A stretch of DNA of 64,000 bases, from the NCBI RefSeq assembly GCF_019175365.1, contig NZ_CP059572.1, positions 620,001-684,000 of the forward strand. The letters run 5' to 3'. How positions within the stretch are numbered: position 1 is the first letter of the stretch; every line of letters starts with the position of its first letter. The notes under the pieces were generated by a model that was not told where the DNA came from, made no database searches, and saw only the letters and a program-made list of their open reading frames with translations. Shown piece after piece: positions 48,288 to 56,737 of this stretch. The DNA comes from Actinomadura graeca. GTDB taxonomy: Bacteria; Actinomycetota; Actinomycetes; Streptosporangiales; Streptosporangiaceae. The position numbers and the translations under genes are program-made.

Positions 48288-51200
48288 TCACACGTCGAGC
48301 GACATATCCTCCAGCCACTTGTCGAGGGCCCGGGCGCGCCGGGCGCAGTCGGCGGCGGAGGTCTGGTCACCGAGCGCGAGGTGGGAGTCGCGCAGCAGAT
48401 CCAGTGCCTGCCGCTGGCCGCGGTGGTCGTCCATGTCGCGGCGGATGGCGATCTCGGCGTGGAAGTGCTCGGCGGCGCGGGTGTGCTTGCCGAGGGTCTG
48501 GGACGCGCACGCCATCGTGTGCAGCGCGGACGCCTGCTCGCGGGTGTCGCCCAGCTCGGTGGCCAGCTCCAGCGCGCGGCGCCCGGTCTCCAGGGCCTCG
48601 TCGGCGCGGCCGAGGTCGAGGTGGATCCCGGCGAGGTGGGCCAGGGCGGTGCCCTCGCTGTGCCGGTCGCCGACCTCGCCGAGCAGCCGCAGTGCCTCCA
48701 GCTCCTTCTCCAGGGCCTCCTCGGGGCGGCCGCTGCGGCGCAGGACGGCGGCGAAGGTGTCCATGCCGGTGCCCATGCCGTAGGAGTCGCCGGTGTCGCG
48801 GCGGATCTGCAGCGCCTGCTGGGCGGCGCGTTCGGCGTCGTCGGGCAGGCCGAGCCGCAGGTAGGTGCGGGCGAGGCTGCCGAGGGTGCCGGCGAGCCCG
48901 GCCTGCGCGCCGAGGTGGTGCCACAGGTCCAGGGCCTCCAGGCCGAGGACGAACGCCTCCTGGGGGCGCTCCAGGCGGCGCATGACCACCGACAGGTGTT
49001 CCAGGTCGTGGGCCTCGCCGTGCTGGTCGCCGATCTCGCGGCGGATCTCCAGGGCGCGCAGCAGGTGCTCGCGCGCCTCCAGGTAGCGGCCCAGGCGCCA
49101 GTGGACGATCCCGATCTGCGCGAGCGTCTCGGCCTCGCCGTGCCGGTCGCTGATGTCGCGGTGCAGGCGCAGCGCCTGCCCGCAGTAGGTGAACGCTTCG
49201 GCGAAGCGGGTGGCGTCGCACATCAGCATGCCGAGTGTGGTCAGCGCGCGCGCCTCCCCGTGGCGTGCGCCCAAGGCCCGGTAGTCGCGCAGCGCCTGGT
49301 CGGCGTCGCGCTGTGCCATGTCCCGCAGGCCGAGCGAGGCGTTCATCCGTGCGAGCTCGGTGAGCGCCTGGGCGGCGCCGTGCCGGTCGGCCAGTTCCTG
49401 GCGGATGTAGAGGGCTTCCAGCGCGTGCGAGACGGCGTCGTGGACGTTCCCCCGGCGCCGGTGGATCTGCGCCAGGGTCAGCAGGGTCTCGGCGACGCCC
49501 GGCTGGTCCCGCAGGCGCCGGCGCGCGTCCAGTGCCTCGCCCGCGTGGTGCAGCGCGTTCTCGTAGTCGCCCAGGCCCAGGCCCGCGCGGGCGAGGGTGT
49601 CGTGCCCCTTGGCCACGCCGCCGTCGTCCTGGAGGTCGCGGTAGATGTCCAGGGAGCGGCGGGCGTGCTGGATCGCCGACAGGTAGCGGCCCAAGGCGGC
49701 GTGGACGTCGGCGAGGGTGGCCAGCACGGCGGCCTCGCCGTACCGGTCGGGCGGGTCGACGGCCCTGAACCCGCGGCGGGCGTCCTCCCCGTAGCCGATG
49801 GCCGGGACGGAGCGGCCCAGTTCGAGGTGCGCGACGGCCAGGTTGTGCAGCATGACGGCGGCCGCGGCCCAGTCCTCCTCGGTGCGGGCGGCGTGCAGGC
49901 CCGCCTGGTGGACGGCGATGTTGTCCTCGCTGTAGCGCCGGAACTCCAGGAAGTCGAACAGCGCGTCGGCCAGCTCCCAGCAGGTGCGGTGCAGCCCGAG
50001 CCGCGCCGCCTGGCGCACGGCCGCGACCAGGTTGCGGCGCTCGGCCTCGAACCAGGCCAGGCCGGCGGCCCGCTCGGACGCGTCCGGCGGCCGGGACCTC
50101 GTGTCCTCCCCCCGGCCCCCGTGGACGACGGGACGGCGGCGCCCGGCGAGCACCGCGCCCGCCTCCCGCGCCTCGGCGAGGTACCCGGCCAGCAGGCGCT
50201 GCTGCGCCGCGAGCAGGTCGCTGTCGGCGTCCTCGCGCAGGCCCCGCTCTCCGGCGAAGTCGCGCAGCAGGTCGTGCATCCGGTAACGGCCGGGGCCGAC
50301 GTCGTGCACCAGGTACGCCTGCCGCAGCCCCTCCAGGCACTCGCGGGACTCCTCCACCGTCCGGTCCTGGAGCGCGGCCAGGGCGCTCGGGGTGAAGTCG
50401 GGCCCGGCGATCAGCCCGAGGCGGCGGAACGCCTCGCGCTGGTCGCGGCGCAGGCCCCGGTAGGCGACGTCGAAGGTGGGGCTGAGCACGCTCTGCAGCT
50501 CCGGCCCCGCGGCGGGGCCCGCGTGCAGGCCGGCGCCGGGCACGCCCGCCCCGTACGGCGCGGTCCGCCCGTCCCGCGAGGTCAGCTCCCGGACGGTCTC
50601 GGCGATGGACTCGCCGGGGTTCTCCGCGAGCTTCCCCGCCATGACGGCCAGGGCCAGCGGGAGGTGCCCGCATTCGCGGGCCAGCCGCTCGGCCGCCCGG
50701 CGCTCGTCGCGGACGCGCTCGTCCGCCGGGCCGAGGACGCCCGCGATCAGGTCCACGGCCTCCTGGGTGACCATCTCCCGCAGCTCCAGCGTCCGGACGT
50801 CGGCGCCCTCCAGCAGCGCGGGCAGGCGCCGCCGGCTCGTCACCACCACCAGCCCCGACACCGTCCCCGCCAGCAGCGGCCTGATCTGCTCGGGCCGCGC
50901 GGCGTTGTCCAGGATCAGCAGCATCCGCCGGTCCGCCAGCAGCGACCGGCACTGCGCGGCCAGCTCGGACTCGGTGCGCGGCAGCTGGTGGCCGGGGACG
51001 CCGACCGCGCGCAGCACCTGCCCCATCGCCTCGGCCGGGGTGACCGGGCTCCGCGTCGTCCCGCGCAGGTCGGCGAAGACGATCCCGTCGGGGAACCGGT
51101 CGACGACCCGGTGCGCCCAGTGCAGGGCCAGGGTCGTCTTGCCGACGCCCGCCATCCCCTGCACGACCACCGCGCGCGGCCACTCCGACTGGGCCACCAG

Positions 51201-52106
51201 CATGTCCAGCTTGCCCAGGCTGACGTTCCGCCCGGCGAAGAACGGATTGTCCGCCGGCAGGCGCATCCCGGGCGGCCGTCCACTAGAGGTCTCGATGCGC
51301 ACAGGCGCGCGCGCGGCGATACCCGCGCCCGCCGCAGGTGCCGGCTCAGGAGTCCCTAAAGGAACGAAGGAGCCCGGGTCGTTCACGGCGATCGGCCACT
51401 CGTCGCCCCACGGGCTGGCCGCGCGGCGCAGCTTCTCCAGGTCCAGGACGGTCAGGGGCCGCGGCCTGCGGTCGAGGATCCCCTTGTCGCGCCACAGCCG
51501 GAACCAGCGCACCAGCGTCTCGCGGGAGATCCCGGCCCAGTTGGCCAGCTCGGCCTGGCTGAGCCGCAGCGGGATCTCCGTGCCCCGCGCCGTGCGCTCC
51601 CCGAACCGGTGGGCCAGCTCCAGCAGGTGGTACGCCAGCCGCTGCGGATGATCGGCCGCCCGCACCGCGTGCCGCCTGCCGCCGTAGGTCACCGCCTCGG
51701 AGACGGTGTGCATCATCGCCTCGGCGACCTGCGGGCTGGCCGCCAGCAGGCTGCGGAACTTGCCGCGGTCCACGCGCAGCGCCGCGACCTGGTCCAGGGC
51801 CGCGACCGTCCCGCGCTGCGGATGCCCCCACGGGCCGAGCACGCCGACCAGGTCGCCCGGCCCGAACAGGTCGATGATCGACTCATCGCCCTCGCTGGAG
51901 TCCACGAACTCCTTGGCCACCGCGTTGCCCGCCGCGCGCGGCGCCGCCTTGAAGACCACGTACACCGCGGGCGCGGTCACCCCCTGATGGCACAGCATCC
52001 CGCCCGGCGGGATGTCGGTGCGCCGGCCCATCGCCCGCAGCGCCTGACGGTCCGTCGGGGACAGCAGCCCCCAGAAGCTGCCCGGCCGCACGTCATGGCC
52101 GATCAC
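48288..52106 (-). CDS. Crp-like domain + HTH + NB-ARC (STAND NTPase) + TPR signalling protein
   Basis: 1272 residues. Layout: cNMP-binding-like domain (about 10-135), Crp-type winged helix (LSQAELANWAGISRETLVRWF, from ~183), linker, NB-ARC ATPase with Walker A GMAGVGKTT (Lys323), Walker B LLILDNA (Asp400), a GHLPLAL motif and MHD (610-612), then about a dozen TPRs (~700-1255). In the cNMP-like domain the usual cassette Glu is missing (GDLVGVLGPW), so it may not bind cAMP. The arrangement resembles AfsR/SARP-type STAND regulators but with a Crp module in place of the BTAD part. GTG start, four bases after the stop of a three-TM gene. Confidence 0.85.
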   Translation of the reverse strand: MIGHDVRPGSFWGLLSPTDRQALRAMGRRTDIPPGGMLCHQGVTAPAVYVVFKAAPRAAGNAVAKEFVDSSEGDESIIDLFGPGDLVGVLGPWGHPQRGTVAALDQVAALRVDRGKFRSLLAASPQVAEAMMHTVSEAVTYGGRRHAVRAADHPQRLAYHLLELAHRFGERTARGTEIPLRLSQAELANWAGISRETLVRWFRLWRDKGILDRRPRPLTVLDLEKLRRAASPWGDEWPIAVNDPGSFVPLGTPEPAPAAGAGIAARAPVRIETSSGRPPGMRLPADNPFFAGRNVSLGKLDMLVAQSEWPRAVVVQGMAGVGKTTLALHWAHRVVDRFPDGIVFADLRGTTRSPVTPAEAMGQVLRAVGVPGHQLPRTESELAAQCRSLLADRRMLLILDNAARPEQIRPLLAGTVSGLVVVTSRRRLPALLEGADVRTLELREMVTQEAVDLIAGVLGPADERVRDERRAAERLARECGHLPLALAVMAGKLAENPGESIAETVRELTSRDGRTAPYGAGVPGAGLHAGPAAGPELQSVLSPTFDVAYRGLRRDQREAFRRLGLIAGPDFTPSALAALQDRTVEESRECLEGLRQAYLVHDVGPGRYRMHDLLRDFAGERGLREDADSDLLAAQQRLLAGYLAEAREAGAVLAGRRRPVVHGGRGEDTRSRPPDASERAAGLAWFEAERRNLVAAVRQAARLGLHRTCWELADALFDFLEFRRYSEDNIAVHQAGLHAARTEEDWAAAAVMLHNLAVAHLELGRSVPAIGYGEDARRGFRAVDPPDRYGEAAVLATLADVHAALGRYLSAIQHARRSLDIYRDLQDDGGVAKGHDTLARAGLGLGDYENALHHAGEALDARRRLRDQPGVAETLLTLAQIHRRRGNVHDAVSHALEALYIRQELADRHGAAQALTELARMNASLGLRDMAQRDADQALRDYRALGARHGEARALTTLGMLMCDATRFAEAFTYCGQALRLHRDISDRHGEAETLAQIGIVHWRLGRYLEAREHLLRALEIRREIGDQHGEAHDLEHLSVVMRRLERPQEAFVLGLEALDLWHHLGAQAGLAGTLGSLARTYLRLGLPDDAERAAQQALQIRRDTGDSYGMGTGMDTFAAVLRRSGRPEEALEKELEALRLLGEVGDRHSEGTALAHLAGIHLDLGRADEALETGRRALELATELGDTREQASALHTMACASQTLGKHTRAAEHFHAEIAIRRDMDDHRGQRQALDLLRDSHLALGDQTSAADCARRARALDKWLEDMSLDV

Positions 52107-52110
52107 CCGG

Positions 52111-52686
52111 TCACCCGCCCGCCATGGCCGCCGCCAGCGTCCAGAACAGGAACAGGACGGCGGTCGTCACCGCCCACGCGAGCGCCTGCCAGGACAGCTC
52201 CCCGCAGCGGTGCGCCGCCGACAGCAGGCGGCGCAGCTGCGTGTCGCGGACGCGGTCGTCGAGCACGACCGACGAGCCGAACGGCGTCCACGGCACGCCC
52301 GGGTCGACCGGCGCGCCGGTGCCGCCGCGCACCCGGCCGAGCACCGACACCAGCGTCCGCCGGGAGCGGACCGCGTACACCGCCGAGACCGTGAACGTCC
52401 CCGCCACCACCGGCAGCAGCGCCAGCGCGACGGCGCCCGGCAGGCCCGCCGCCAGCCGGGTCACGGTCCCCACCAGGACCAGGGCGAGCAGCACCGCGGC
52501 GATCGCGGCGTCCTGGCCGCAGAGCCGGACCAGGACGCAGGCGTGCCCGAGGATGTCCTCGGGGGTCTCCCCGTCCCGTCCGGGACGGAATGCTGTAACC
52601 AACGCGTCACCGTCCTCACCGGTCGATCTGATCTTCCACAAACCATCGTCGGGCAACAAGGGTGAAACTTCCGTCCGCGTATGCAC
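52111..52686 (-). CDS. Three-TM membrane protein, DUF5706/Pycsar-effector-like topology
   Basis: 191 residues. A soluble N-terminus of ~58 residues, then two adjacent membrane helices (about 60-78 and 84-106), a ~60-residue cytosolic segment, and a C-terminal helix (about 167-187). The first helix begins with RLCGQDAAIAAVLLAL, reminiscent of the D-x-A opening of Pycsar transmembrane effectors (DUF5706); that assignment rests on topology and a weak motif only. GTG start without a clear Shine-Dalgarno. The stop is four bases from the GTG of the Crp-NB-ARC-TPR gene, so the two are almost surely co-translated. Confidence 0.65.
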   Translation of the reverse strand: MHTRTEVSPLLPDDGLWKIRSTGEDGDALVTAFRPGRDGETPEDILGHACVLVRLCGQDAAIAAVLLALVLVGTVTRLAAGLPGAVALALLPVVAGTFTVSAVYAVRSRRTLVSVLGRVRGGTGAPVDPGVPWTPFGSSVVLDDRVRDTQLRRLLSAAHRCGELSWQALAWAVTTAVLFLFWTLAAAMAGG

Positions 52687-52792
52687 GAACCGGCTGCGTC
52701 TGGCGACTCATTTCACTCAGTGGACCACCCGCCGGTGCCCGCGGCGGCCGATGGTGGAGGATGGAAACCCTGACCATCCGGCGGGAGGACTC

Positions 52793-53458
52793 ATGAGCTA
52801 CACGGGCAACGTCGAGGCCGGCGGCCGCCCCGACGTCCGGGAGCTGCCGGGCCTGGCCGTCACGAAGGTGGCGGTGGGCCCCTACGACAACAACGCCTAC
52901 ATCCTGCGCTGCACCGCCACCGGCGAGCAGCTGCTGGTGGACGCGGCCAACGAGGCGTCCCGCCTGCTGGAGCTGCTCGGGGACGGGCCGCTCTCCCGCA
53001 TCGTGACCACCCACCGCCACCAGGACCACTGGATGGCGCTGGCCGAGGTGGCGCGGGCCACGGGCGCGCCGGTCGTGGCGCACCCGCGCGACGCCGAGGC
53101 GCTGCCCGAGCCGGTCGCCGAGCCGGTCGAGCACGGGGCGACCGTCCGGGTGGGACGCGCGACCCTGGAGGTCGTCCACCTGCGCGGGCACACGCCCGGC
53201 TCGATCGCCCTGCTGTACGACGCGGGCGGCGAGCTGGCGGCGACCCCGCACCTGTTCACCGGCGACAGCCTCTTCCCCGGCGGCGTCGGCAACACCTGGG
53301 GCGACCCGACCCTGTTCAAGCAGCTGCTGGCGGACGTGGAGGAGCGCGTGTTCGACCGCCTTCCCGACGCCACCTGGTTCTACCCTGGCCACGGCAAGGA
53401 CTCCACGCTCGGCCGCGAGCGCCCCTCGCTGCCGGAATGGCGGTCCCGCGGCTGGTGA
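52793..53458 (+). CDS. MBL-fold metallo-hydrolase
   Basis: 221 residues. Metal motif TTHRHQDHW (HxHxDH), VHLRGHTPGS (third His), FTGDSLFPGG (bridging Asp) and FYPGHGKD (last His). Glyoxalase-II-like subgroup acting on thioesters or lactones; in actinobacteria these often act on mycothiol adducts. The ATG at 52793 follows GGGAGGA. Divergent from the three-TM gene. Confidence 0.88.
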   Translation: MSYTGNVEAGGRPDVRELPGLAVTKVAVGPYDNNAYILRCTATGEQLLVDAANEASRLLELLGDGPLSRIVTTHRHQDHWMALAEVARATGAPVVAHPRDAEALPEPVAEPVEHGATVRVGRATLEVVHLRGHTPGSIALLYDAGGELAATPHLFTGDSLFPGGVGNTWGDPTLFKQLLADVEERVFDRLPDATWFYPGHGKDSTLGRERPSLPEWRSRGW

Positions 53459-53486
53459 CCGTCTCCGGCGCGCCGAGGAACAACCG

Positions 53487-54143
53487 GTGCGGGGTGTTCG
53501 TTTCTCCAACCACACTCCCACCGACCTCGGGGCCCGAACCAGGAGATGGACCATCCACCAACCCACTGACGTGGACCCGGGACCCGCCCTGCGTTTCCCC
53601 GCCGGTTCGCTGGTGCTCGTCGCGGGCCTGCCGGGGGCGGGCAAGAGCACCCTGCTGAACCGCATCTACCGCCTGCGCGGCGACGAGACGGCCCCGGTGC
53701 CCTTCGGCGACGTCCGGGTGATCGACTCCCGGCAGTCCCGCAACTGGTGGGCGCCCGCCCTGCGCCCCCTCCCCCCGCGCCTGCGCACCCCCCTCGTCCA
53801 CGCGACGCACGTGTGGCGGATCGGCCGCGCGGTCGCCGCCGGGCACGGCGTCGTCGCGCACACCCGCGGCACCTGGCCCCACATCCTGCACTGCTTCTCC
53901 TGGCTGGCCCGCCTGCGCGGCGGCGAGGTGCACCTCGTCCTCATCGACGTCGACCCCGAGACCGCGCGCGCCGGGCAGGTCGCGCGCGGCCGGGTCGTCA
54001 CCGGCGCCACGTTCGCCCGCCACTGCCGGCGGTGGCTGCCGCTGGTCGAGCGCGCCCGCGGCGGCACCCTGCCGCCCGCCGCCGGCGTCACCGTCCTGGA
54101 CCGTGACGCCGCCGACAGGCTCAAGGTCATCCGGTTCGGCTGA
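53487..54143 (+). CDS. P-loop NTPase/kinase-like protein
   Basis: 218 residues. Walker A is GLPGAGKST at about residue 49-57; a later segment [24 protein letters not shown] resembles the lid of small zeta-toxin/gluconate-kinase-like P-loop kinases. The first ~40 residues are unlike the rest and may be non-essential. The GTG at 53487 has GAGGA seven bases upstream. Only 28 bases separate it from the MBL gene, so they may form one transcript. Function unknown. Confidence 0.75.
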   Translation: MRGVRFSNHTPTDLGARTRRWTIHQPTDVDPGPALRFPAGSLVLVAGLPGAGKSTLLNRIYRLRGDETAPVPFGDVRVIDSRQSRNWWAPALRPLPPRLRTPLVHATHVWRIGRAVAAGHGVVAHTRGTWPHILHCFSWLARLRGGEVHLVLIDVDPETARAGQVARGRVVTGATFARHCRRWLPLVERARGGTLPPAAGVTVLDRDAADRLKVIRFG

Positions 54144-54255
54144 CCGCGGACGGCCGGACGGGGGAATCCGGGGCAGCGCGTGGCCGAGGCGAGGTGGGGC
54201 GCCGGGAAACCGATCTATAGGGTCGTGGGGCACGGATTCGACGAGAGGCGGCAGC

Positions 54256-55341
54256 ATGGGGCAGCAGGTACGCGGGGTCGTCGCACCGGGACGGGGCGAG
54301 CCGGTGCGGATCGAGACGGTCACGATCCCCGACCCCGGGCCGGGCGAGGCGGTCGTGCGGATCCAGGCATGCGGGGTCTGCCATACCGACCTGCACTACC
54401 GCGAGGGCGGGATCAACGACGAGTTCCCCTTCCTGCTCGGGCATGAGGCCGCCGGGGTCGTGGAGGCGGTGGGCGCCGGCGTGGGCGAGGTCGAGCCCGG
54501 CGACTTCGTCATCCTGAACTGGCGGGCGGTGTGCGGGCGGTGCCGGGCGTGCCGGCGCGGGCGCCCCTGGTACTGCTTCGACACGCACAACGCCGCGCAG
54601 AAGATGACCCTGGAGGACGGCACGGCGCTGTCGCCCGCGCTCGGGATCGGGGCGTTCGCGGACAAGACGCTCGTGGCCGCGGGGCAGTGCACCAAGGTCG
54701 ACCCGGCCGCCGCGCCCGCGGCCGCCGGGCTGCTGGGCTGCGGCGTGATGGCCGGGCTCGGCGCGGCGATCAACACCGGCGGGGTCGGGCGCGGCGACTC
54801 GGTCGCGGTGATCGGCTGCGGCGGCGTCGGGGCGGCGGCGGTCCTCGGGGCCCGGCTCGCGGGCGCGGCGAAGATCATCGCGATCGACCTGGACGAGCGC
54901 AAGCTCGCGTCCGCGACGTCCCTGGGCGCCACGCACACCGTGCACGCCGCGGACGCCGACGTGGTCGAGGCCGTCCGGGACCTCACCGGGGGCTTCGGCG
55001 CGGACGTCGTCATCGACGCGGTCGGGCGCCCGGAGACCTACCGGCAGGCGTTCTACGCGCGGGACCTCGCCGGGACGGTCGTGCTCGTCGGCGTCCCCAC
55101 GCCGGAGATGCGGCTGGAGCTGCCGCTGCTGGACGTGTTCGGGCGCGGAGGGTCGCTGAAGTCGTCCTGGTACGGCGACTGCCTGCCGTCCCGCGACTTC
55201 CCGATGCTCATCGACCTCTACCTCCAGGGGCGGCTCGACCTGGACGCGTTCGTGTCCGAGACGATCACGCTGGACGACGTGGAGGCGGCCTTCGAGAAGA
55301 TGCACCACGGCGACGTGCTGCGCTCGGTGGTGCTCCTCTGA
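54256..55341 (+). CDS. mscR: S-(hydroxymethyl)mycothiol dehydrogenase
   Basis: 361-residue zinc-dependent class III alcohol dehydrogenase that oxidises the formaldehyde-mycothiol adduct. Catalytic zinc motif [15 protein letters not shown] and [11 protein letters not shown]; structural-zinc Cys cluster [19 protein letters not shown] fold [21 protein letters not shown] promoter-like TATAGGGT lies at about 54217. The stop shares one base with the start of the next MBL gene (TGATG), so the pair is coupled. Confidence 0.93.
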   Translation: MGQQVRGVVAPGRGEPVRIETVTIPDPGPGEAVVRIQACGVCHTDLHYREGGINDEFPFLLGHEAAGVVEAVGAGVGEVEPGDFVILNWRAVCGRCRACRRGRPWYCFDTHNAAQKMTLEDGTALSPALGIGAFADKTLVAAGQCTKVDPAAAPAAAGLLGCGVMAGLGAAINTGGVGRGDSVAVIGCGGVGAAAVLGARLAGAAKIIAIDLDERKLASATSLGATHTVHAADADVVEAVRDLTGGFGADVVIDAVGRPETYRQAFYARDLAGTVVLVGVPTPEMRLELPLLDVFGRGGSLKSSWYGDCLPSRDFPMLIDLYLQGRLDLDAFVSETITLDDVEAAFEKMHHGDVLRSVVLL

Positions 55342-55970
55342 TGGCCGCCCGCATCGACCATCTCGTGACGTCCGGCACGTTCTCGCTGGACGGGGGGACG
55401 TGGGAGGTCGACAACAACGTGTGGATCGTCGGGGACGACGCGGAGGCGCTCGTCATCGACGCCGCGCACGACGCCGGCGCCATCGCCGAGGCGCTCGGAG
55501 GGCGCAGGCTGGTGGCCATCGTGTCCACGCACGGCCACGACGACCACATCGACGCCGCGCCGGAGCTGGCGGCGCGCACGGGCGCGCCCGTCCTGCTGCA
55601 CCCGGACGACCTGATGCTGTGGGAGCGGCGCCATCCGGGGACCACGCCGGACGGGGAGCTGGCCGACGGCCAGGTGATCACCGTCGCCGGTACCGATCTG
55701 ACCGTCCTGCACACGCCGGGGCACAGTCCCGGGGCGGTCTGCCTGCACGCCCCCGCGCTGGAGACGGTCTTCTCCGGCGACACCCTGTTCCAGGGCGGGC
55801 CGGGCGCGACCGGCCGGTCGTTCTCCGACTTCCCGACCATCATCGAGTCGATCCGCGGGCGGCTGCTCACGCTGCCCGCCGGGACCGTCGTCCGCACGGG
55901 CCACGGCGACCCGACCACCATCGGCGCCGAGGCACCGCATCTGGAGGAGTGGGTGGCGCGCGGCCACTGA
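55341..55970 (+). CDS. MBL-fold hydrolase coupled to mscR
   Basis: 209 residues. HxHxDH in STHGHDDHID, TPGHSPGAV, FSGDTLFQGGPGATG and RTGHGDPT. Glyoxalase-II family; next to mscR it probably hydrolyses the formyl-mycothiol thioester made by the dehydrogenase, releasing formate and mycothiol. That role is inferred from context and from the same pairing in other actinobacteria. Confidence 0.9.
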   Translation: MAARIDHLVTSGTFSLDGGTWEVDNNVWIVGDDAEALVIDAAHDAGAIAEALGGRRLVAIVSTHGHDDHIDAAPELAARTGAPVLLHPDDLMLWERRHPGTTPDGELADGQVITVAGTDLTVLHTPGHSPGAVCLHAPALETVFSGDTLFQGGPGATGRSFSDFPTIIESIRGRLLTLPAGTVVRTGHGDPTTIGAEAPHLEEWVARGH

Positions 55971-55980
55971 CCCGCGCACG

Positions 55981-56008
55981 GGCGGCGTCCTCCGGGGGAG
56001 GCGCCGCC
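55981..56008. terminator. Hairpin between convergent MBL and TetR genes
   Basis: GGCGGCGTCCTCC pairs with GGAGGCGCCGCC with one bulged base and a short G loop. It lies between the two converging stops and likely serves both. Confidence 0.6.
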
Positions 56009-56018
56009 TTCGTGCCCG

Positions 56019-56669
56019 TCAGCGGGGGGAATAGGCGCGGAGGAAGGCGTCGATCCCCTCGGCGACGGCCGTGTCCTGCTCCTCGGCGGAGATCGTCCGG
56101 TTGCCCAGCTCGGAGCGGGCCACCAGCTCGTGGGTGAGCAGGGCGATGAAGTGCCCGGCGGCCCGGTCGGGGTCGGCGATCTCCAGGAGCCCGGCGTTGC
56201 CGAGGCGGGCGAGGCGCCCCGCGAGGGCGTCGGCGATCTGGCCGGCGCCGTTGGCCCGGACGGTGGCGTACAGGTCGGGAAAGCGGACGGACTCGGCGTA
56301 GAGCAGCCGCTGCAACGCCCATGACTCGGGCCGGTGGAAGCACCCGACGAGCCGCGGGGCCACGGCCAGCAGGCCGTCCCGCAGGGACCCGGCGTCACCG
56401 GGGTCGCCCGGGAAGCCCTCCAGGGCGGCCAGGAACGTCGCGCTGGTCTCCCGCGCGGCGTCGATCATGATCTGCCGGAACAGGTTCTCCTTCCCGCCGA
56501 GGTGGTTGTAGATCGTCGGCTTCGCGACGCCCGCCTCCGCGGCGATCATGTCGATGCTCGCCCGCTCGTAGCCCTCGCGGGAGAACACGCGCAGCGCCGC
56601 GTCCAGGATCGCCGCCCGCTTGTCCAGCCGGCCCCGGGACCGCTCCCCGGTCATCTCGCCCGCGCTCAC
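56019..56669 (-). CDS. TetR-family transcriptional repressor
   Basis: 216 residues. HTH: AAILDAALRVFSREGYERASIDMIAAEAGVAKPTIYNHLGGKENLFRQIM. The C-terminal ligand domain is unremarkable and contains one Trp and one Cys in FHRPESWALQRLL. Divergent from an MFS exporter with two operator-like inverted repeats between them, so it most likely represses the exporter and itself. The GTG at 56669 has a TAGCAT box six bases upstream and no ribosome site, so a leaderless start. Confidence 0.92.
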   Translation of the reverse strand: MSAGEMTGERSRGRLDKRAAILDAALRVFSREGYERASIDMIAAEAGVAKPTIYNHLGGKENLFRQIMIDAARETSATFLAALEGFPGDPGDAGSLRDGLLAVAPRLVGCFHRPESWALQRLLYAESVRFPDLYATVRANGAGQIADALAGRLARLGNAGLLEIADPDRAAGHFIALLTHELVARSELGNRTISAEEQDTAVAEGIDAFLRAYSPR

Positions 56670-56675
56670 ATCGCC

Positions 56676-56681
56676 ATGCTA
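56676..56681 (-). promoter_or_regulatory. -10 box of a predicted leaderless mRNA (TetR repressor)
   Basis: TAGCAT on the minus strand, six bases before the GTG at 56669. Confidence 0.5.
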
Positions 56682-56697
56682 CCGTGACGCCCACAGC

Positions 56698-56717
56698 ATT
56701 GAACTAGTCAGTTCAAT
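56698..56717. promoter_or_regulatory. TetR operator 1
   Basis: Perfect inverted repeat ATTGAACT-N4-AGTTCAAT. Its position matches the -35 region of the minus-strand tetR promoter, so it could give autorepression. Confidence 0.7.
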
Positions 56718-56721
56718 CCAA

Positions 56722-56736
56722 TGAACTAGGAGTTCA
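56722..56736. promoter_or_regulatory. TetR operator 2, overlapping the MFS ribosome-binding site
   Basis: TGAACT-N3-AGTTCA, a shorter version of operator 1, ending one base before the MFS ATG at 56738. The AGGAG Shine-Dalgarno of the MFS gene is inside it. Confidence 0.65.
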
Positions 56737-56737
56737 G

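Noticed and set aside
48381..51359. 992-codon plus-strand open frame
   Set aside because: It lies antisense to the TPR region of the STAND protein, whose repeats create the periodic reverse translation; no domain is readable in it.
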